Notes: generated from the letters alone by a model not told the origin. DNA of 64,000 nucleotides from Narthecium ossifragum (GCA_963920575.1 OY986973.1:7823601-7887600); one strand, 5' to 3'. Counted from the first letter of the stretch, positions 1-12,850 are shown. Numbers and translations are program-made.

Positions 1-81
1 GCTTTTTTCAACCGCCATTCATGCAGTGCCAATAATTTCAAAGCAGTTCTACAAATACACAATTATGATAAATGCAACAAA

Positions 82-672
82 CTACAAATGCACAATTATT
101 ACATGTGATTCCTCTTTGAACCATTGAATCACAAAGGTAGCCTATTGATCACTCTGGACATCGCTTGGGACACACTCAATTATCTGTTGTTGATTCAAGT
201 TGGACTTGAAGTACTTGGACCTAAGGTCACACTTGTAACCTCTCCATTTTTCTCCAAACACTTTCATGGCCCATTTTTTAATAAGGTGCTCCTTTTCTTG
301 TGGAATAGTGAATCTCGACTATAAAAAAATAAATCAACCGTTAATCAAGAAGTCATTCATTAACTTAGTATTGTACTACAATATATTTGACTTTAAAAGA
401 ATCTTAATTATAATGTACCTTCACTTCACTCCATAACTTTTTGTTACCAGAATCATCTACGTGAACACAAAAAACATAGGTTGGCACAGATAAAAAACTA
501 TTCCACTATTGTAATCAGCTTGTGATATGACTGCAAGTCTGCAATTACCTTGTCTATCTTCATGATCCTCCCCTGGTTGTGAACTCTTAGTAAGAGAAAC
601 CTCCTGACTAGGCGTCATAGTAGGAGGTAGCATTATCAAAATGCTTGTTTGAAGAGCATGGAAGCTGGCCAT
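82..672 (-). pseudogene. Plant En/Spm-associated transposase-domain gene, 3' part, broken
   Basis: Exon-like blocks read leftward. The first is an opening block from an ATG at 672 to a GT donor after about 549. The second runs from about 495 to 419 and reads ..YVFCVHVDDSGNKKLWSEVK. It ends phase 0 at a GT donor and joins a TATAG acceptor with an exon starting at 318. That exon reads RFTIPQEKEHLIKKWAMKVF and then GEKWRGYKCDLRSKYFK. This matches, from memory of the family, the domain annotated as plant transposase Ptta/En/Spm, which is found in many host-like genes of unknown role. The splice between the first two blocks does not join cleanly in frame, so that part is uncertain. An in-frame TAG at 142-144 falls where the family usually has Trp (DQW). 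The frame stays family-like beyond it (ATFVIQWFKEES) until a TAG at 82-84. This is probably a decaying gene or gene fragment. Confidence 0.6.
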
Positions 673-2050
673 GTATTCAAATATATACCTAAGATTGAAC
701 TAAGGATTTCCAATCTTTATTATTGAGTCACTTTCCAAATAGTACTATAATATGGGTCAGGTCAGCAGGTTTTAGATGCTTGATTTCTGTGAGAAATTTG
801 AAACTGTTAGCTTGGATGATGTCTTGATTTCCTTAGAAGCCACATTCTTAATTAAATAAGGTGTGCCCAAGTTAGGATATTGTCAGGTGTGTTCTGTTTT
901 AGCCTAGCTATGTATCAATACTAGATGGTTAAGACATACATACATTAGAAGCTCATTGATTTGTTTTAGTTTGAATTGCAGTTGTACAGCTTGTAGTTCA
1001 GCTTATAATAGTTGAGGGCTGAAGCAAAAGACTGCATAGTATTGTTGGCTGGATAACCACCAACGATGCCACTGATTTATATTAGCTACTTAATGGAGCA
1101 TGGACTACATAATTGAGCATTTTCTATTTGGCCTATGCATGTTAGCCTCCACAATCATATGCATGTTAGCCTCCACAATCATATGATAATGCAAAAGGAT
1201 TAAATTCATCTAACTATGCCTTAGACATTAGATGAGTAGTTCAGAGGAAAGAGCTCCTATATGAGACAATTTTGTAAGATTCTTTTGTTTTTCAATTTCA
1301 TCCAGCTTATAACCTTATCAGATCCTGACCAATTTGTAGAATTTTGTTGAAGCGTATGTTGTTTTCGTTTTGGAAACCCTAGACTGATGAAAATGAGAAA
1401 AGATAACATGGATATCCTCGAGGATTTATTCTCGATGCACTACTAGCATATCCAGTTTTTAGTATAATATGTATGAACAACTGATTGTTGAAACAAACAT
1501 GGCAGAATAAGGTATTTTTGAAGAAGAATGTTTGGAATGTAGGGAGGCGAGTTGTAAGGACTATTTCCATCAAGGCAAATGAAATATCTAAACAACCAGA
1601 GCATAATAAACAAGTCTGAAGAGGTTAAGTTACATGTTTTACGGTAATTTGCCAGAGTCAGTTTATGAAGGTAAGATTGGAATATATTTCCATCTTATGT
1701 TGCATTTATCTACAAGATGATGTAAACCAAACTTGAGTCAAGTTTCTGGATTACCTGATGCAAGTGAAACTTGAAAATTGCTGATATGGGGATCATGCTT
1801 CTCATTTCCTGGCGAAGCTTGGGACCTGAAACAAACAATAAACAATAGTATCAACCCCATATATATGCGCATATATTCATGTGACAATTATCTACGACTT
1901 ATGTTATTTGGTCAGTTCCCAAAATATTTTCCTGAGTTATACTGATCATTGTTTGAAAAACTTTGGCCTTGAGGATCTAGATTTCTGGTGTTCTCCAAGT
2001 TTAATTTCTACTATAACCCCATGATATATATATATATATACACACACACA
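673..2050. other. AT-rich intergenic or intronic DNA with one candidate exon
   Basis: I see no long reading frame. On the minus strand a 71-nt segment, 1825 to 1755, is bounded by a good acceptor (TTTGTTTCAG) and a GTAATC donor, and it is open in two frames. It may be an internal exon of the same minus-strand gene as the En/Spm-domain fragment, but the phases do not join cleanly. At 1136-1181 a 23-bp segment (gcatgttagcctccacaatc...) is directly duplicated. A short TA/CA microsatellite (about 2026-2050) abuts the Helitron end. Confidence 0.35.
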
Positions 2051-2078
2051 CTAGGGAATGCCCGTGCCTACGTCACGG
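2051..2078 (-). other. Helitron 3' terminus: hairpin and CTAG end
   Basis: The stem arms are at 2062-2066 and 2074-2078, with a 7-nt loop. The terminal CTAG is at 2051-2054 and the flanking base gives T on the element strand. Helitron 3' ends have a 16-20-nt hairpin near a CTRR terminus, as seen here. Confidence 0.85.
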
Positions 2079-2722
2079 ATATATAGAGTTTTTTCAAAAA
2101 ATTTCAAAAAAACCTCACCTCTACCGAGGCAAACCTTATAAGTGCAACATTATCCCTCAAATACAACATTATTCCTCACAAACTTTGTCCCCGGGGCAAA
2201 CCTTGTCCCCACAAACTTTACAAACCATAGTATCCTCAAATACAACATTATCCCTCACAAACCACAACTTCAAAGAAAAAACAAAAATATAGATATTCTA
2301 ATTTCACAATAATCCAACTCCAGGGCTAGCAAAATCTAACCGTTGGTTTTTTCTCTTTTTAACTCTAGCTCCAAGCATTCCCACAACACCACCACCACTT
2401 CACTGATGCGTGGCCCTGGATCAGAAAATCCAACAGTTTGATGATTACCATCATCAATCCAAAATCTTAACAGAATAAGCTTTGGTAACATTTAAAAAAT
2501 CTAGTTCTCTAGGGATAACTTATTCCTAAGACAGCCAATATGCCAAAGTTACCTAAGAAACATCTATGTAAAAGAGATACCCGTAAGCATAAAGAAAAGT
2601 CAAGTTCCACTATAGTAGTTGATACCAATATGTCCAACTTTGGTTCATTTTGTTTCAAGTCACAACTTGCCGAAGTTACCTAAGTGATTCATGGTACTCT
2701 AAAAATATGTATGTAAAAGAGA

Positions 2723-3465
2723 TTAAGAAAGCTCTAACATCCACCTCGCACGTAACCACCATGGCTTCTCTAACCTTCTACCGATAATGCGTCTAAGAGT
2801 GTATGTCTCTATCTTGATGGAGAATCGCGCCCGTGGTATCCAAAATACAACCTGCAACAGAATCATGAGAGCATAAACGATTAAAAATAATTGGCAATAT
2901 AAATATAATATGTACAGTACATACATTGTTCGAGGTCCAACTAAGCAGGGTCATTCTACTATTATACAACATGTTTTGAGCATGTGCATCCCAATCCTAC
3001 AGTAGAAAAGATTATCAAATAATTATTACAATCAACCAAGACCTCTTGATAAAATATATTCTTGGACGTTTTGGTTCAGTGTTGTAAGTGAGAAAGCTAA
3101 TATGCTTTACTTACCCCATTTGCAGCAGGTGGTGCCGAACGTCTTGATTGTGCCTGAAAATATGGTAGTAACATACTTTATTTTTTGACAGTATTATCTT
3201 TATCAAATATTATGTAAATATTTTTTTCCACTCACTAAAGGTGGTTGCATGGCATGAAGGTCATGCTCAGAGCGAATTTCAACACGAACTCCGCTATCGC
3301 GTAACATTTCAACAATTCGTCGGAGATTATTATCTTCCTAAGCACTCAAAAATTTTATTTAAAAAAATAAGAATTGTGTGGAAGGTAATTACTACTTTTA
3401 AAAAATTAATAACTTTAGTTTTTACCAGAGTAACTCACCGTTCCGAAAATGACGACATGATCCAT
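2723..3465 (-). CDS. Unrecognised five-exon gene inside the Helitron (122 aa predicted)
   Basis: I do not recognise this protein. Exons on the minus strand: 3465-3439, 3337-3236, 3153-3115, 2996-2925 and 2851-2723. The introns are 101, 82, 118 and 73 nt. All begin GT (GTGAGT twice, GTAAGT, GTATGT), end AG, and are phase 0. The frame starts at an ATG preceded by an in-frame stop and ends at TAA, giving 122 residues. Exon 2 is charged and soluble-looking (RRIVEMLRDSGVRVEIRSEH). The last exon is rich in Arg and Trp. The gene lies downstream of the helicase on the same strand and before the Helitron hairpin. It could be a captured host gene fragment or an accessory Helitron gene, and its short exons fit capture from a spliced gene. 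Transcription is not shown by sequence alone. Confidence 0.5.
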
Positions 3466-3672
3466 ACTGCCTACAATGATAAGCCTTGGAACAGTGTATT
3501 AGTGAGGGCAGAATCAAATCAAACCTTGGCAGCTAGCGAGGGAAATGCACAATAATCTGCTAAAAAAAATTAAAAAATTAGTACAATATTTGACATCATG
3601 AAGTATATTAATTGCAAATAATGTGAAACTTAAATTACCTAATTATGATGATTCCAATTCGACGAAGTAGCA

Positions 3673-6600
3673 CTACAACAAAACCTCAGTATAAACTATA
3701 TTTGATGTGGAACTGGACCCATCTTCGGGAAGCAAAATACTTATGCGATCAGCAGATGTGCACCTAGATAGCGCCACATACAGTTGCCCATGACTAAAGA
3801 CAGGTGTGCACAAATCAATCCCAACAAATCTCACCGATTGGCCTTGAGATTTATTTATTGTCATAGCATATGCCAATCGAATCGGGAATTGACGTCTTGT
3901 CATTTGAAAAGGCAAACATTCTGAAGTTGATGGAGTCAATGATATCCTTGGAATGAATACTAAATTGCCAGATTTATCTCCATTTAAAATTAGAGCCTCA
4001 ATTATGCGCGAAGCACATCTCACAACCATCAATCGTGTGCCATTGCAAAGTCCATCCTTTGGCGCTATATTCCTCAACAACATTACTGGGCAGCCAACTT
4101 TCAACTCTAACTTAAACAACGGTAATCCAACAGGATTCAATGAGTTTAAATACTCATTTGGATACCGAGTAGCTATGGTAGAATCAAGTTCATCTTGTGA
4201 AATTTTGTCAGCTGCAAAATAAGTAATTGTCTCTCCAGGAAAAGCATTTAACGCATATGTATTGATGGAAGTTACATCATCATTACGTGCAGAAAGAATT
4301 GTGCACTAAGTCAAGAAAGTTGGAGTCACTGTCCCCACAACATCGAGTTGTGGATAAATCGTATAAAGCAGCTCACGTATATTTTGACACCTATGGATTG
4401 TTGATGGAAGCTCTACAGAATTTTGCGGGTTTGTCCCAATCTACGAATTAAGAATAAACAACCCCAAATCAATGAAATGATAATATTCAATCTACATCAC
4501 TTGAAAAAAGATAAAAAAAATATTACCTCTGTCAAAAACTTCAAAAAATTTATATTTTCAATGGCAGAGTTATTCAAGCGCATGTTCTGGCGCAAAGTTA
4601 GCACATGTACACGACTCCATATCACAGATTTTCTCAACGATGCACCCACAAATTGGTCGCGCACTCCTTTTGGTATGACAGATAAAATTTGTCGAAAGTC
4701 TCCACCGAGAACAACAGTGATACCACCAAATGGCTTTACACTGTCACAAATGTCTTGAAGTGTGCGATCAACCGCTTCAACACAATGTCTATGTTGCATG
4801 GGTACTTCATCCCATATTATTAATTTTGCTTTCCTGAATAATTCTGCTTGCAATGATTATTTGCTGATGGCACAGACTGAATTCTCCAACACATCTAATG
4901 GAATACAAAATGTTGAATGCGCGGTTCGACCTCTCACCAGTAACAACGATGCAATGCCAGATGAAGCCACGGTAATAACAATATGTCCAAAACTGCGGCA
5001 TTTTGCAGCAATTGTATTATACAAAAAAGTCTTTTCAGTTCCAGCCCCCCATTCAGAAAGAAGGTTCTCCCCTTGTTTTCAAAAACTGAACATGTGATTT
5101 CATTATAAGCAGTGCATTGTGCTTCATTAAGTCGAGCAACATTAATTTCAGCATCTACTTGTTGTGCATCACTCTGGAGCTGTTGATGTTCCAATATCAA
5201 TCTGTTATCAACTACTACACTCCAATTCCCAATGGGTACTGGCATGGACGGGAAATCTGTCAAACTCTTGCCCGATTCCTGAAGCAGCTGATTCAACAAA
5301 TAGAATACATAATCTTTTATCTGAATCTCAGTTGGATTGGAAATGACAAACAATATACGAATCTTGTGTGCAAGATCATCACATATGTGTTCTGATAATT
5401 GATTTCATAACGCATATGATTCAACTGGAGAGCACTGAATCAGAATAATACTAAATAATCTTCACAACTGATGTCCAGTGTTAATAATTGAAGCCTCTTC
5501 AAGACACTGTACCCATTCATCGTCATCTTCCAAAAGCCCCCTCGCAACACATGCAGCTTTATATGTGTTACACATAACATTGTTAAATGTACGCAAGCAT
5601 TCAAACGACCGTGGACCTTTGACAACAGTTAGGAGCAACCGCAGATAAAATCTCTCACCAGAATTAGGACTAGCAAAATATATTTTACCAATTGCAAACC
5701 CTTTTTGTCTTGGACTCCATAGCTTTTGAGACTTCTTCCAAACGAAATGCTGTGGAAATTCTTGGTAAGTGAATGCATGGGCAGATTCATTGGTAGCACA
5801 ACATGCAAAATAACCAGTTAGAGTAGATTGTTGATGCTCAGCTCTAGAAACAATACTCTCTAACGATTCAGCTGGATTAAAAACAACACGATGCATTCCA
5901 GGTAAATGAAGTACCAATCGTACAACACTTGGAATCTCTTCATGCAGTGGATGGCCAAATATTCGCCAACCAGCCTCTGGCGGTCCAATATACCTCGCAT
6001 TTAGATATTATTGTATCTCATTTATCCCTCCTAAAATCATTGTTGTGCGATCGTGACCTTTGTAAATGTACTTGTGAATATATTTAACACACCTGAGTCC
6101 TGCACAAACTTCCACATTAATGTGACAGTTGAACATGTTAGAAAGATACGGATTATATGGAACAACATCTCTGTTATCAACTTCGTGGCCCCTCAATATA
6201 TGAACATGTTTGTGATCACGACGACGATAGATAGGATATCCATCTTGGTCCATAGTAGTTGTCTCCACAAATCCTCGAGGGTAACGCTTGGTGCATTTAC
6301 CATTTTCCATACATGCTGCTTGAGGGTTTCGAACACCACATGGTCCATGTATCATACAACACTTTACAGTTTCAAATAGTGTAGGATTATCAGCTGGGTT
6401 TGGAAATTCTGCACATACTATTTGGTCCACCTGAGCACATGTTCGAATTTTATCTGGACCTTGAAGGAAAAAAAGCGTATGCATATGTGGTAGCCCTCGT
6501 TTCTGAAATTCAATTGTAAACACATGTGCAACTTTTTTGCCAAACATATGTTTAGTCTTAATTTCATCCATTAATCTCCTTCTCTTCAACTCAAAAACAC

Positions 6601-8627
6601 GTGCAACTAAATCAGGACGATCAGTAGCTTTTTGATGAGGAAACAAAACTAAATTAATTTCAGGCCAATTAGGATTTGCCGTCATTGTGAGAAAAATATC
6701 TAGATGGTGATTGTATCACGTAATAGCCATTGAATCCTGAAAGATTTCAAACATATTTCTTGCACTGCCAGAGAATGAAGACGGTAAAATCATTCATTGC
6801 CCAATGGTTAGCTCCAAGCCCATCCAAACCAACATCCGGCAAGCTATGGTACAGTTCAGAACGAAGTTTTCCTTGATTAAGTCTACAATAACTCAACCTA
6901 TTTTGCTCAGTTGAAGCCCAAGCATCCACGATAAACTCTTGAAATAGCTTTCCTGCTCGCAAAATTGTTGAATACTCTGTGTGAAGCTGAAACAAACGAT
7001 AACTATAAAACTCCATCTGTGTAAGTCTATCATTTGTATGTCGATTATTTAGAATATCCCACTATTTCAACCCTTGCTCCCAACCGAGCTCACCATAAGG
7101 GAACAATAAAACATAATGTAATGGCAAATAAGCTGGGTGACACTCACTAATTCTCATCAACTGATTATTCCCTCTGAGACGTATGATAATATCCCTCATG
7201 CTATCGACCACAAATCCATCACCTGGTAATATTATCGCAATCTCATCGACTGTTGGTAGATTATACCGCCGCCGATCGGTCACTTGATTGTAATGAATAT
7301 AAGCAGGTAAATTCTGTCCTGCCAATTCTGATTGATTCAAAATTTCATAAGAGAAAATAAATTTCTTTGAAAAAACATTCGATTGCAGTAGACAATCTTG
7401 AATTATTTTAAGAACGTCCCTTCTCAAATGAGGATTTCTTCGATTGCGAACATCTAACGCAGAATCAGGGTCATAAATGTAAAGTTGAGAGTACATTGCT
7501 TCATGCCCTGGTTCTGGTATCAATGATCCTGTTTGATGGCGCAATTCACCATGGATAATGAATGCTGTAGGACCTCTTTCAGTAAATACTCTTGAATCCA
7601 AAGTAGCACCGAGACTCGTAAAAGCATTAGCTGCATTATACTCTCGACTGTAACGACGAAAGGATTTTGACCGATCATCATTTTCGTCGTATAAAACCTT
7701 AAGCATTGGAGGCAGTGTAATAAGCAACGGTAACTGAATCTTTCCTTGAGAGCAGCAAGTTCCAAAAAGAGGACTCACTACAGATGACCTTGTCAATTTT
7801 TCATCCATCCAATGTAAAGTTGAACAATACGGACATACAACATCCATTCGTCCAAGAAAATGTCGTCCAAGATCTATGTGTACCCGAGGATGCACCTCTG
7901 CATTCAGAGCTACAACTTCTGATTCATCATCATCTGATTCGATCAATTGTTCTGTTTCAATTGGCCTACAAATATAAAATTTATTTTCATCTATAAAAGA
8001 CTATATAAAATTTTAATTTATTTAACATAAATTAATAATAAATTACCGATTATTTTCACATTGCGCCGTTATGCATTCGTTTAGATTTGAAGGAATCGTC
8101 ACCGGAGTTATTCCACGCATACAATAATCCACCTGATTAGGTTCAGAAGATCCAACACATCCTCCTAATTTCTCACGTTCTCGTCGTACACGTTGGGCCA
8201 AATGCCTATTCGAGATACCAGTAGACGAAGTCCCCGAGGCTTGTACAACCATTGCTCGCTTTGGTGCAGGTTCAGAAAATCCAACACATCCTCCGAATTT
8301 CTCACGTTCTCGCCGTGCACGCTGAGCTAACACAGCTTTTGATGGCTTATTATTTAAACTTCCAGCTTCATTTTGTTGATTTTTTCCCCATTCTCGCCGT
8401 GCATGTTGAACGAACGCAGCTTTTGATGGCTTAATATTATTAATAACAATTATTATTAACAATACAAAAGAACATTAATAAATTTAGCACGCTCCTTAAG
8501 CTAAAATAAAATTAAATAAAATGTGACATAAAATAAATACTGTAGTAAAAGTCAAAAAACCAACATTCACATGCAAATGACTTACTATGCCAACGAGAGT
8601 AAGTTGATCATTATTACCATTAGCCAT
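3673..8627 (-). pseudogene. Helitron Rep/helicase (RepHel), interrupted by stops and frameshifts
   Basis: RepHel nicks and replicates the Helitron through an HUH/two-Tyr Rep domain and a PIF1-family helicase. Proposed exon 1 is 8627-8586, and exon 2 (8429-8047) carries repeated RARREREK-type basic blocks. An intron at 8046-7966 leads into the main exon. A last intron at 4526-4441 splits the helicase. The Rep domain shows the HUH triad GLPHMHTLFFL (near 6485) and the catalytic pair KYIHKYIYKG (near 6075). Helicase motifs present: a Walker A region near 5055 that has lost its frame at a G run, LIIWDE (near 4820), GGDFRQIL (near 4700), [13 protein letters not shown] (near 3850) and [10 protein letters not shown] (near 3775). 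In-frame stops sit at 7062, near 6695, 6008, 5462 and near 5425, with frameshifts near 6795 and 5050. Several stops look like CGA, CAA or TGG changed to a stop, as expected from C-to-T decay of methylated DNA. Not functional. Confidence 0.85.
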
Positions 8628-11600
8628 CTGAGTGGATCTACAAATGAAAGAGATACAATCAATGATAACAGTCTGTCTACCTGAATTTCTTCAATTGAAA
8701 ATGCACATGGCACAAAAGCTATTGTACTCAAGCGTTGCTTTAGAAGAAACAATACAGAGCATTGCAGAGAAAAGCAAAGCTAGAAAGCAGAAAGTAAAAG
8801 CCAATCTCTAAAATTCTATAAATGTGCTTCATTACCAACTCGGTCTAGCAATGAAGAGGCTAGGGAATACGTAAAAGCAGAAAGTATCATATCATAAAAG
8901 GCTGACCTTGATTCCAAGAATAAGGATTCAGATATAGGCTCTTCCCAACTCGATCTAGCAATAAGGCACTATACATGCGCTTCTACTGCTTCACCTTTTT
9001 CTGAGCAAATGAAGAAACCCTGGGCTACAGGAATTGTAAAAATTTAATGCCCTGCTTAAAGTTGCAATCTCAAGTGCATAATAGCATCTCATGTGGTTGT
9101 AGTTTAGGCACCTTGAAAGGAAAGAATTTAATGTGTTTGGTTTCTGTGTCCTCCAGTCCACAGTAAGCTGGATTTACAACCTGTTAGAGATAGTTGTAGT
9201 CGCCATAACATTTGCAAGCATTCAGCTGGCAATAACTTGGTTAAGAAGAAATATAAAATATTCATCACAACCTTCGAATCAGAACTGATGCACTTCAAAT
9301 GTTCACCTTTTATACATTGGACATAATAAAAAGAGTGATAATGATCTAGTTGATGGTTATAGTGGGTAATCATTAAAGCCAACACGTTAAAAGCAGCTGC
9401 ATATGCCATCCCAAATAGCAGCTTTTACCCATAACAGACTTTAAGTGTTGATTAGATCTACCAATGTTATGCATGAGTTAATAATCTTTCATGAACTCTA
9501 TCAATACTTCAGCTATAACCATCTGATAAACTCTAGGCCTGCTAACCACATGGCATATGCGCTCTCCCTACATGATCATTTCCCCTATTGCTCCACGTCG
9601 ATAGGTCTCCCTGAGCAATCTGTCAGATTTAATCTATTACATACTCATAAGATGAGCATCTTACATTCTGTGAGTTTAGATTTGTAGCTTATATGTCACA
9701 ATTCCATTTGCTTACATTTGAGCTCAATTCACTTATATTCTAACTTATAATGGGTAGTCCGTTCCCAACCAGTAAAAGCAGTTACGTAGAGATTTGAGGA
9801 TGTCGAGTACCATCATCGATGATCTCAACTAATCAATAAAATACAACCCATTATACTTTAACTCACCAAAAGAATTGATATTTACATTAATGTAATCCTT
9901 GAGAAAAAAACCCAATCTATAAACCATTGCACAGTTAGTAACTGCCCTTTTGTAACTTGCGATGCATTTCACATTGGGAAATAAGCATAAGACTGGAAAA
10001 TTTTAAGTTTGCACAATAACAAAATATTAATCAAGCTCGTCCGAAAAAGTGAGACAATTCACATTTAGCACAATGCCATCTTTTGCCTAGTTCATTATTT
10101 GGGCTGGGCAATAGTGCAAACTTCATTTTGCAAGTCCTTAGTACAATCTAACTGTGTAGCTTAATCATCCATAAAGTCATAAATTCATCACAGGATTCAA
10201 TAACCATCTATGTAATGACTCTATCTGATCTTGATGACCCAATCTTCTAAAGAATTGGCTAATATCTAATCTCTAAGCAACATAGTATTACCAATAACAG
10301 CAGCAAACCAAACAACTTCAGAATCAGTAAGTTATTGTTGTAAATATTTGTTTAACAGCCTTTTGCCATACGATTCTTATACCATCATCAGATATCAACA
10401 TTTCTCTATTCTATCAACTTGACATCTAATTACCATCATACATGTCTCCACAGTGATTGGAACCGAAACTCCAGTTTCAACTTTCTAGCTTGAACTTCAT
10501 GAATTTCATCAACTGTGGCAGTCAAACAGTCGAATAAGTAGTTTTTGCCGAATGTTGCTCCATAACGATGACTGAAAAGGAGATTATAGATTAGACTGAT
10601 AGACAAAATTGCAAAAATGAAAACAATATTCAAAGTAAGAAATTCTAATCAGATCATCAAGATAATGAATAATCACCAATCTATCAACGGCCAACAGCCA
10701 GAAATAGGGAGGAGCACTAATCGCATTATGAGAAAAGTTAGACATAACTGCTAGAGTTATAGCTCTAGCAATAGGTGGACATGCGTTTAAAGAATGAAGT
10801 CTGAAATGTGATATTCATAATAAACACGCCAAACCAGCACAAATAATTCCAATCCTTTTCTAATAAAAATCTTTTCCAATAAAAGACATTATGTCACCAC
10901 CATCCGTTATTGAATCACAAAGATATGATCAAATGTGATATTCATAATACGCCAATTAGTAAAATGAAAAAAGGTAAGCAACTACAAAGATTGTGAATTT
11001 TAAGTTCTACAAACCAACAATCAAGACACTTGTCACATTCGGTACCATTACACACAGACACAGTGAAGAACTAAACACACAAAATGAATACTAAAAAACA
11101 GATAAGAAATTGGTTTTGAACTTGGCAAACGATGCAATTAAAAAAAATCAATATGATTGGCAGATATGACTACAATGTACTGAAATTATGTCCTTCATGA
11201 TTAATGCTCTGCCACCATTGTGTCCTTCATGATTAATGCTCAGAGGATGCATCATATATTTGCAGTTCACTCTTAGCATATAGGCTATAATTCCATGATA
11301 CTTCCAGTTAAACAGAAAAAATGGGAATTGCATGTAGAGCTAATTGCTACCCTGATTTAAAAAACTGATTGGTCGCAGAAATGACATACTTTATTGGTGT
11401 GTGAATTAGGCTTCCAAGCTCAAAAAATAGTACAACAATGACCTTATGTAGGCTTTTACATGTAAGTTGGAAACATGCATCATACATTCTCATAAAAGCA
11501 CTAAATTCTGCTACCTTGTTTATTAGCTGAACTTATAAAAAGGGAATCTGGAAGAAAACTATCAAAAAGAGAGTTTAGGCTTGGACAATTCTTGATCAGG

Positions 11601-12072
11601 ATTTTACATCCAGGTGTGGCTGTTAGGAGATAATACAAAAGCTCTTTCTTAGATCAGAACATTTATTTCTAGAAGTACTTGCTAAAAGGAATCGATGCTC
11701 GCGACATCAATAAGAGAACAGAAGGTGGAAAAACCAAAACTAAAAGGAATCGATGCTACAATGCAAACTAAAAAATTGGTTTTTTTATGGCTAAAGATTA
11801 GAACTTTGACAGAGGAAGAACAGTGTGAAAAAACATAGTGCAATCTAGCGTAACATCATAGAGAAGAAGATGAGAAGAAGAACTCAAGAAAAAGAAATCA
11901 AGAAGAAGAAGAACTCAAGAGAAGAAGAAATCAAGAAGAAGAAGAACTCAAGAGAAGAATAAATCAAGAAAAAGAACTAAAGAAGATGAGAAGAATAACA
12001 AAAAAAACCTATCGGCCAACAAAAACCAATCAAAAAGAGAACTCAAGAACCGAAGAATAAACTTCAAATCGC
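8628..12072. other. Helitron 5' region, no clear gene
   Basis: This is AT-rich DNA between the presumed RepHel start and the GC-rich 5' end. The open frames are short and without recognisable motifs. A GAAGAA/CAAGAA purine-rich stretch lies at about 11865-12000, and a repeated phrase (tccttcatgattaatgctc) at 11190 and 11222. One exon-like block at 10571-10442 is listed separately. Confidence 0.4.
10442..10571 (-). other. Exon-like open block, possibly captured host sequence
   Basis: This is a 130-nt open block on the minus strand. It is preceded by a pyrimidine-rich acceptor (CTCCTTTTCAG) and followed by a GTATGA donor. Its open frame reads HRYGATFGKNYLFDCLTA and then TVDEIHEVQARKLKLEFRF, which looks like ordinary protein. 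I do not recognise the family. It lies in the Helitron 5' region, where captured gene pieces are common in plants. The exon call rests only on the splice-like ends and composition. Confidence 0.3.
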
Positions 12073-12640
12073 TGGATCAAAAAGAGTCAAAAAAAAAGAA
12101 AGAAAGGAAAAAAAACATACCGTGGATCGTCGACGTTCCTGGATCTTGTGGCCGACGGCGGGTTCGGCGAGGTCGGCGAGGTCAGCGAGGTCGGCGAGGT
12201 CGGTGGCGGCGTGGGGCGTGGTCGATGCAGGTTGAAGATGAGAGAGATGGTCGCCTGTAAGGAAGAGGGGTGGGAAGGATCAAAAAGAGTCAAAAAAAAG
12301 AAAGAAAAAAACAAAGATACCGTGGATCGTATGGCCGATGGCAGGTTGGGGGAGCTCGACGGCGTTCGACAGCGGGTAGGGCGAGGTCGACGGCGGCGTG
12401 GGGCGTGGGGCTTGGTCGATGGCGGCTTGGTCGAGGTCGGCGTCGATGGCGACTTTGGCAAGGTCGGCGGGTTGGAGATGAAGGGGAGGGATGGGTTATG
12501 GTACCCGCTCCCTGTCTCCATTCGCTCTCTCTGTCTTGAGCTGGAGAGGGGATGGCAGGTGGAGAGGGGATGGGTGAGGGGGAGAGGGAGAGGGGACGGG
12601 GGAGAGGATGGGAGAGGGGGCGGGGAGGGGACGGGTCTCT
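12073..12640. repeat. Duplicated, GC-rich segment near the Helitron 5' end
   Basis: The phrase beginning ggatcaaaaagagtcaaaaa and running into a taccgtggatcgt block occurs at about 12073 and again at about 12279. This is a tandem duplication with a period near 206 bp. The second copy continues into G-rich simple sequence (ggaggggatgg-type). Long frames on both strands here encode only Pro/Ser- or Gly/Arg-rich low-complexity peptide and are not supported as genes. Confidence 0.6.
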
Positions 12641-12831
12641 CTCTCTCGCATTAATTGTTTTACGGCGGGCGTGGGAAAAAATGTAGCTTGGGCGGCTGAA
12701 ACGTGGCTTGGGCGGAAAATTTGGGCGGGAGTGAATTTTTCGCTGCGGATCTTAAAGCTGATCATGGAATCACAGCCATTGGATGTGTTTGTAGGCAAAT
12801 CCTGACCACTCTTTATGTTTTATAAGGGGGA

Positions 12832-12850
12832 CATTTCAAAAACCGTCCTT

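Larger units (their letters stand above)
2051..12831 (-). mobile_element. Helitron (rolling-circle transposon), degenerate autonomous type
   Basis: Read on the minus strand, the element ends in CTAG at 2054-2051, followed by the expected T of the AT target site. A hairpin (stem CCGTG/CACGG) lies about 7 nt inside that end. The other end is assigned to TC at 12831-12830. Its first 22 bases resemble the start of a second Helitron at 15580 (15 of 22 identical by eye), which supports this boundary. The base before TC is G rather than the expected A, so that end is less certain. Inside are a Rep/helicase gene, a five-exon frame of unknown origin between the helicase and the 3' end, and about 4 kb of mostly non-coding 5' DNA. 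The Rep domain followed by a PIF1-type helicase is diagnostic of Helitrons. Confidence 0.85.

Noticed and set aside
3671..3684. CACTACAACAAAA as a CACTA transposon end
   Set aside because: On the minus strand these bases are the last codons and stop of the Helitron helicase. No subterminal repeats or partner end nearby.
12087..12800. Frames on both strands near the Helitron 5' end
   Set aside because: Duplicated, GC-rich simple sequence yields Pro/Ser- or Gly/Arg-rich peptides in several frames at once. Composition explains them.
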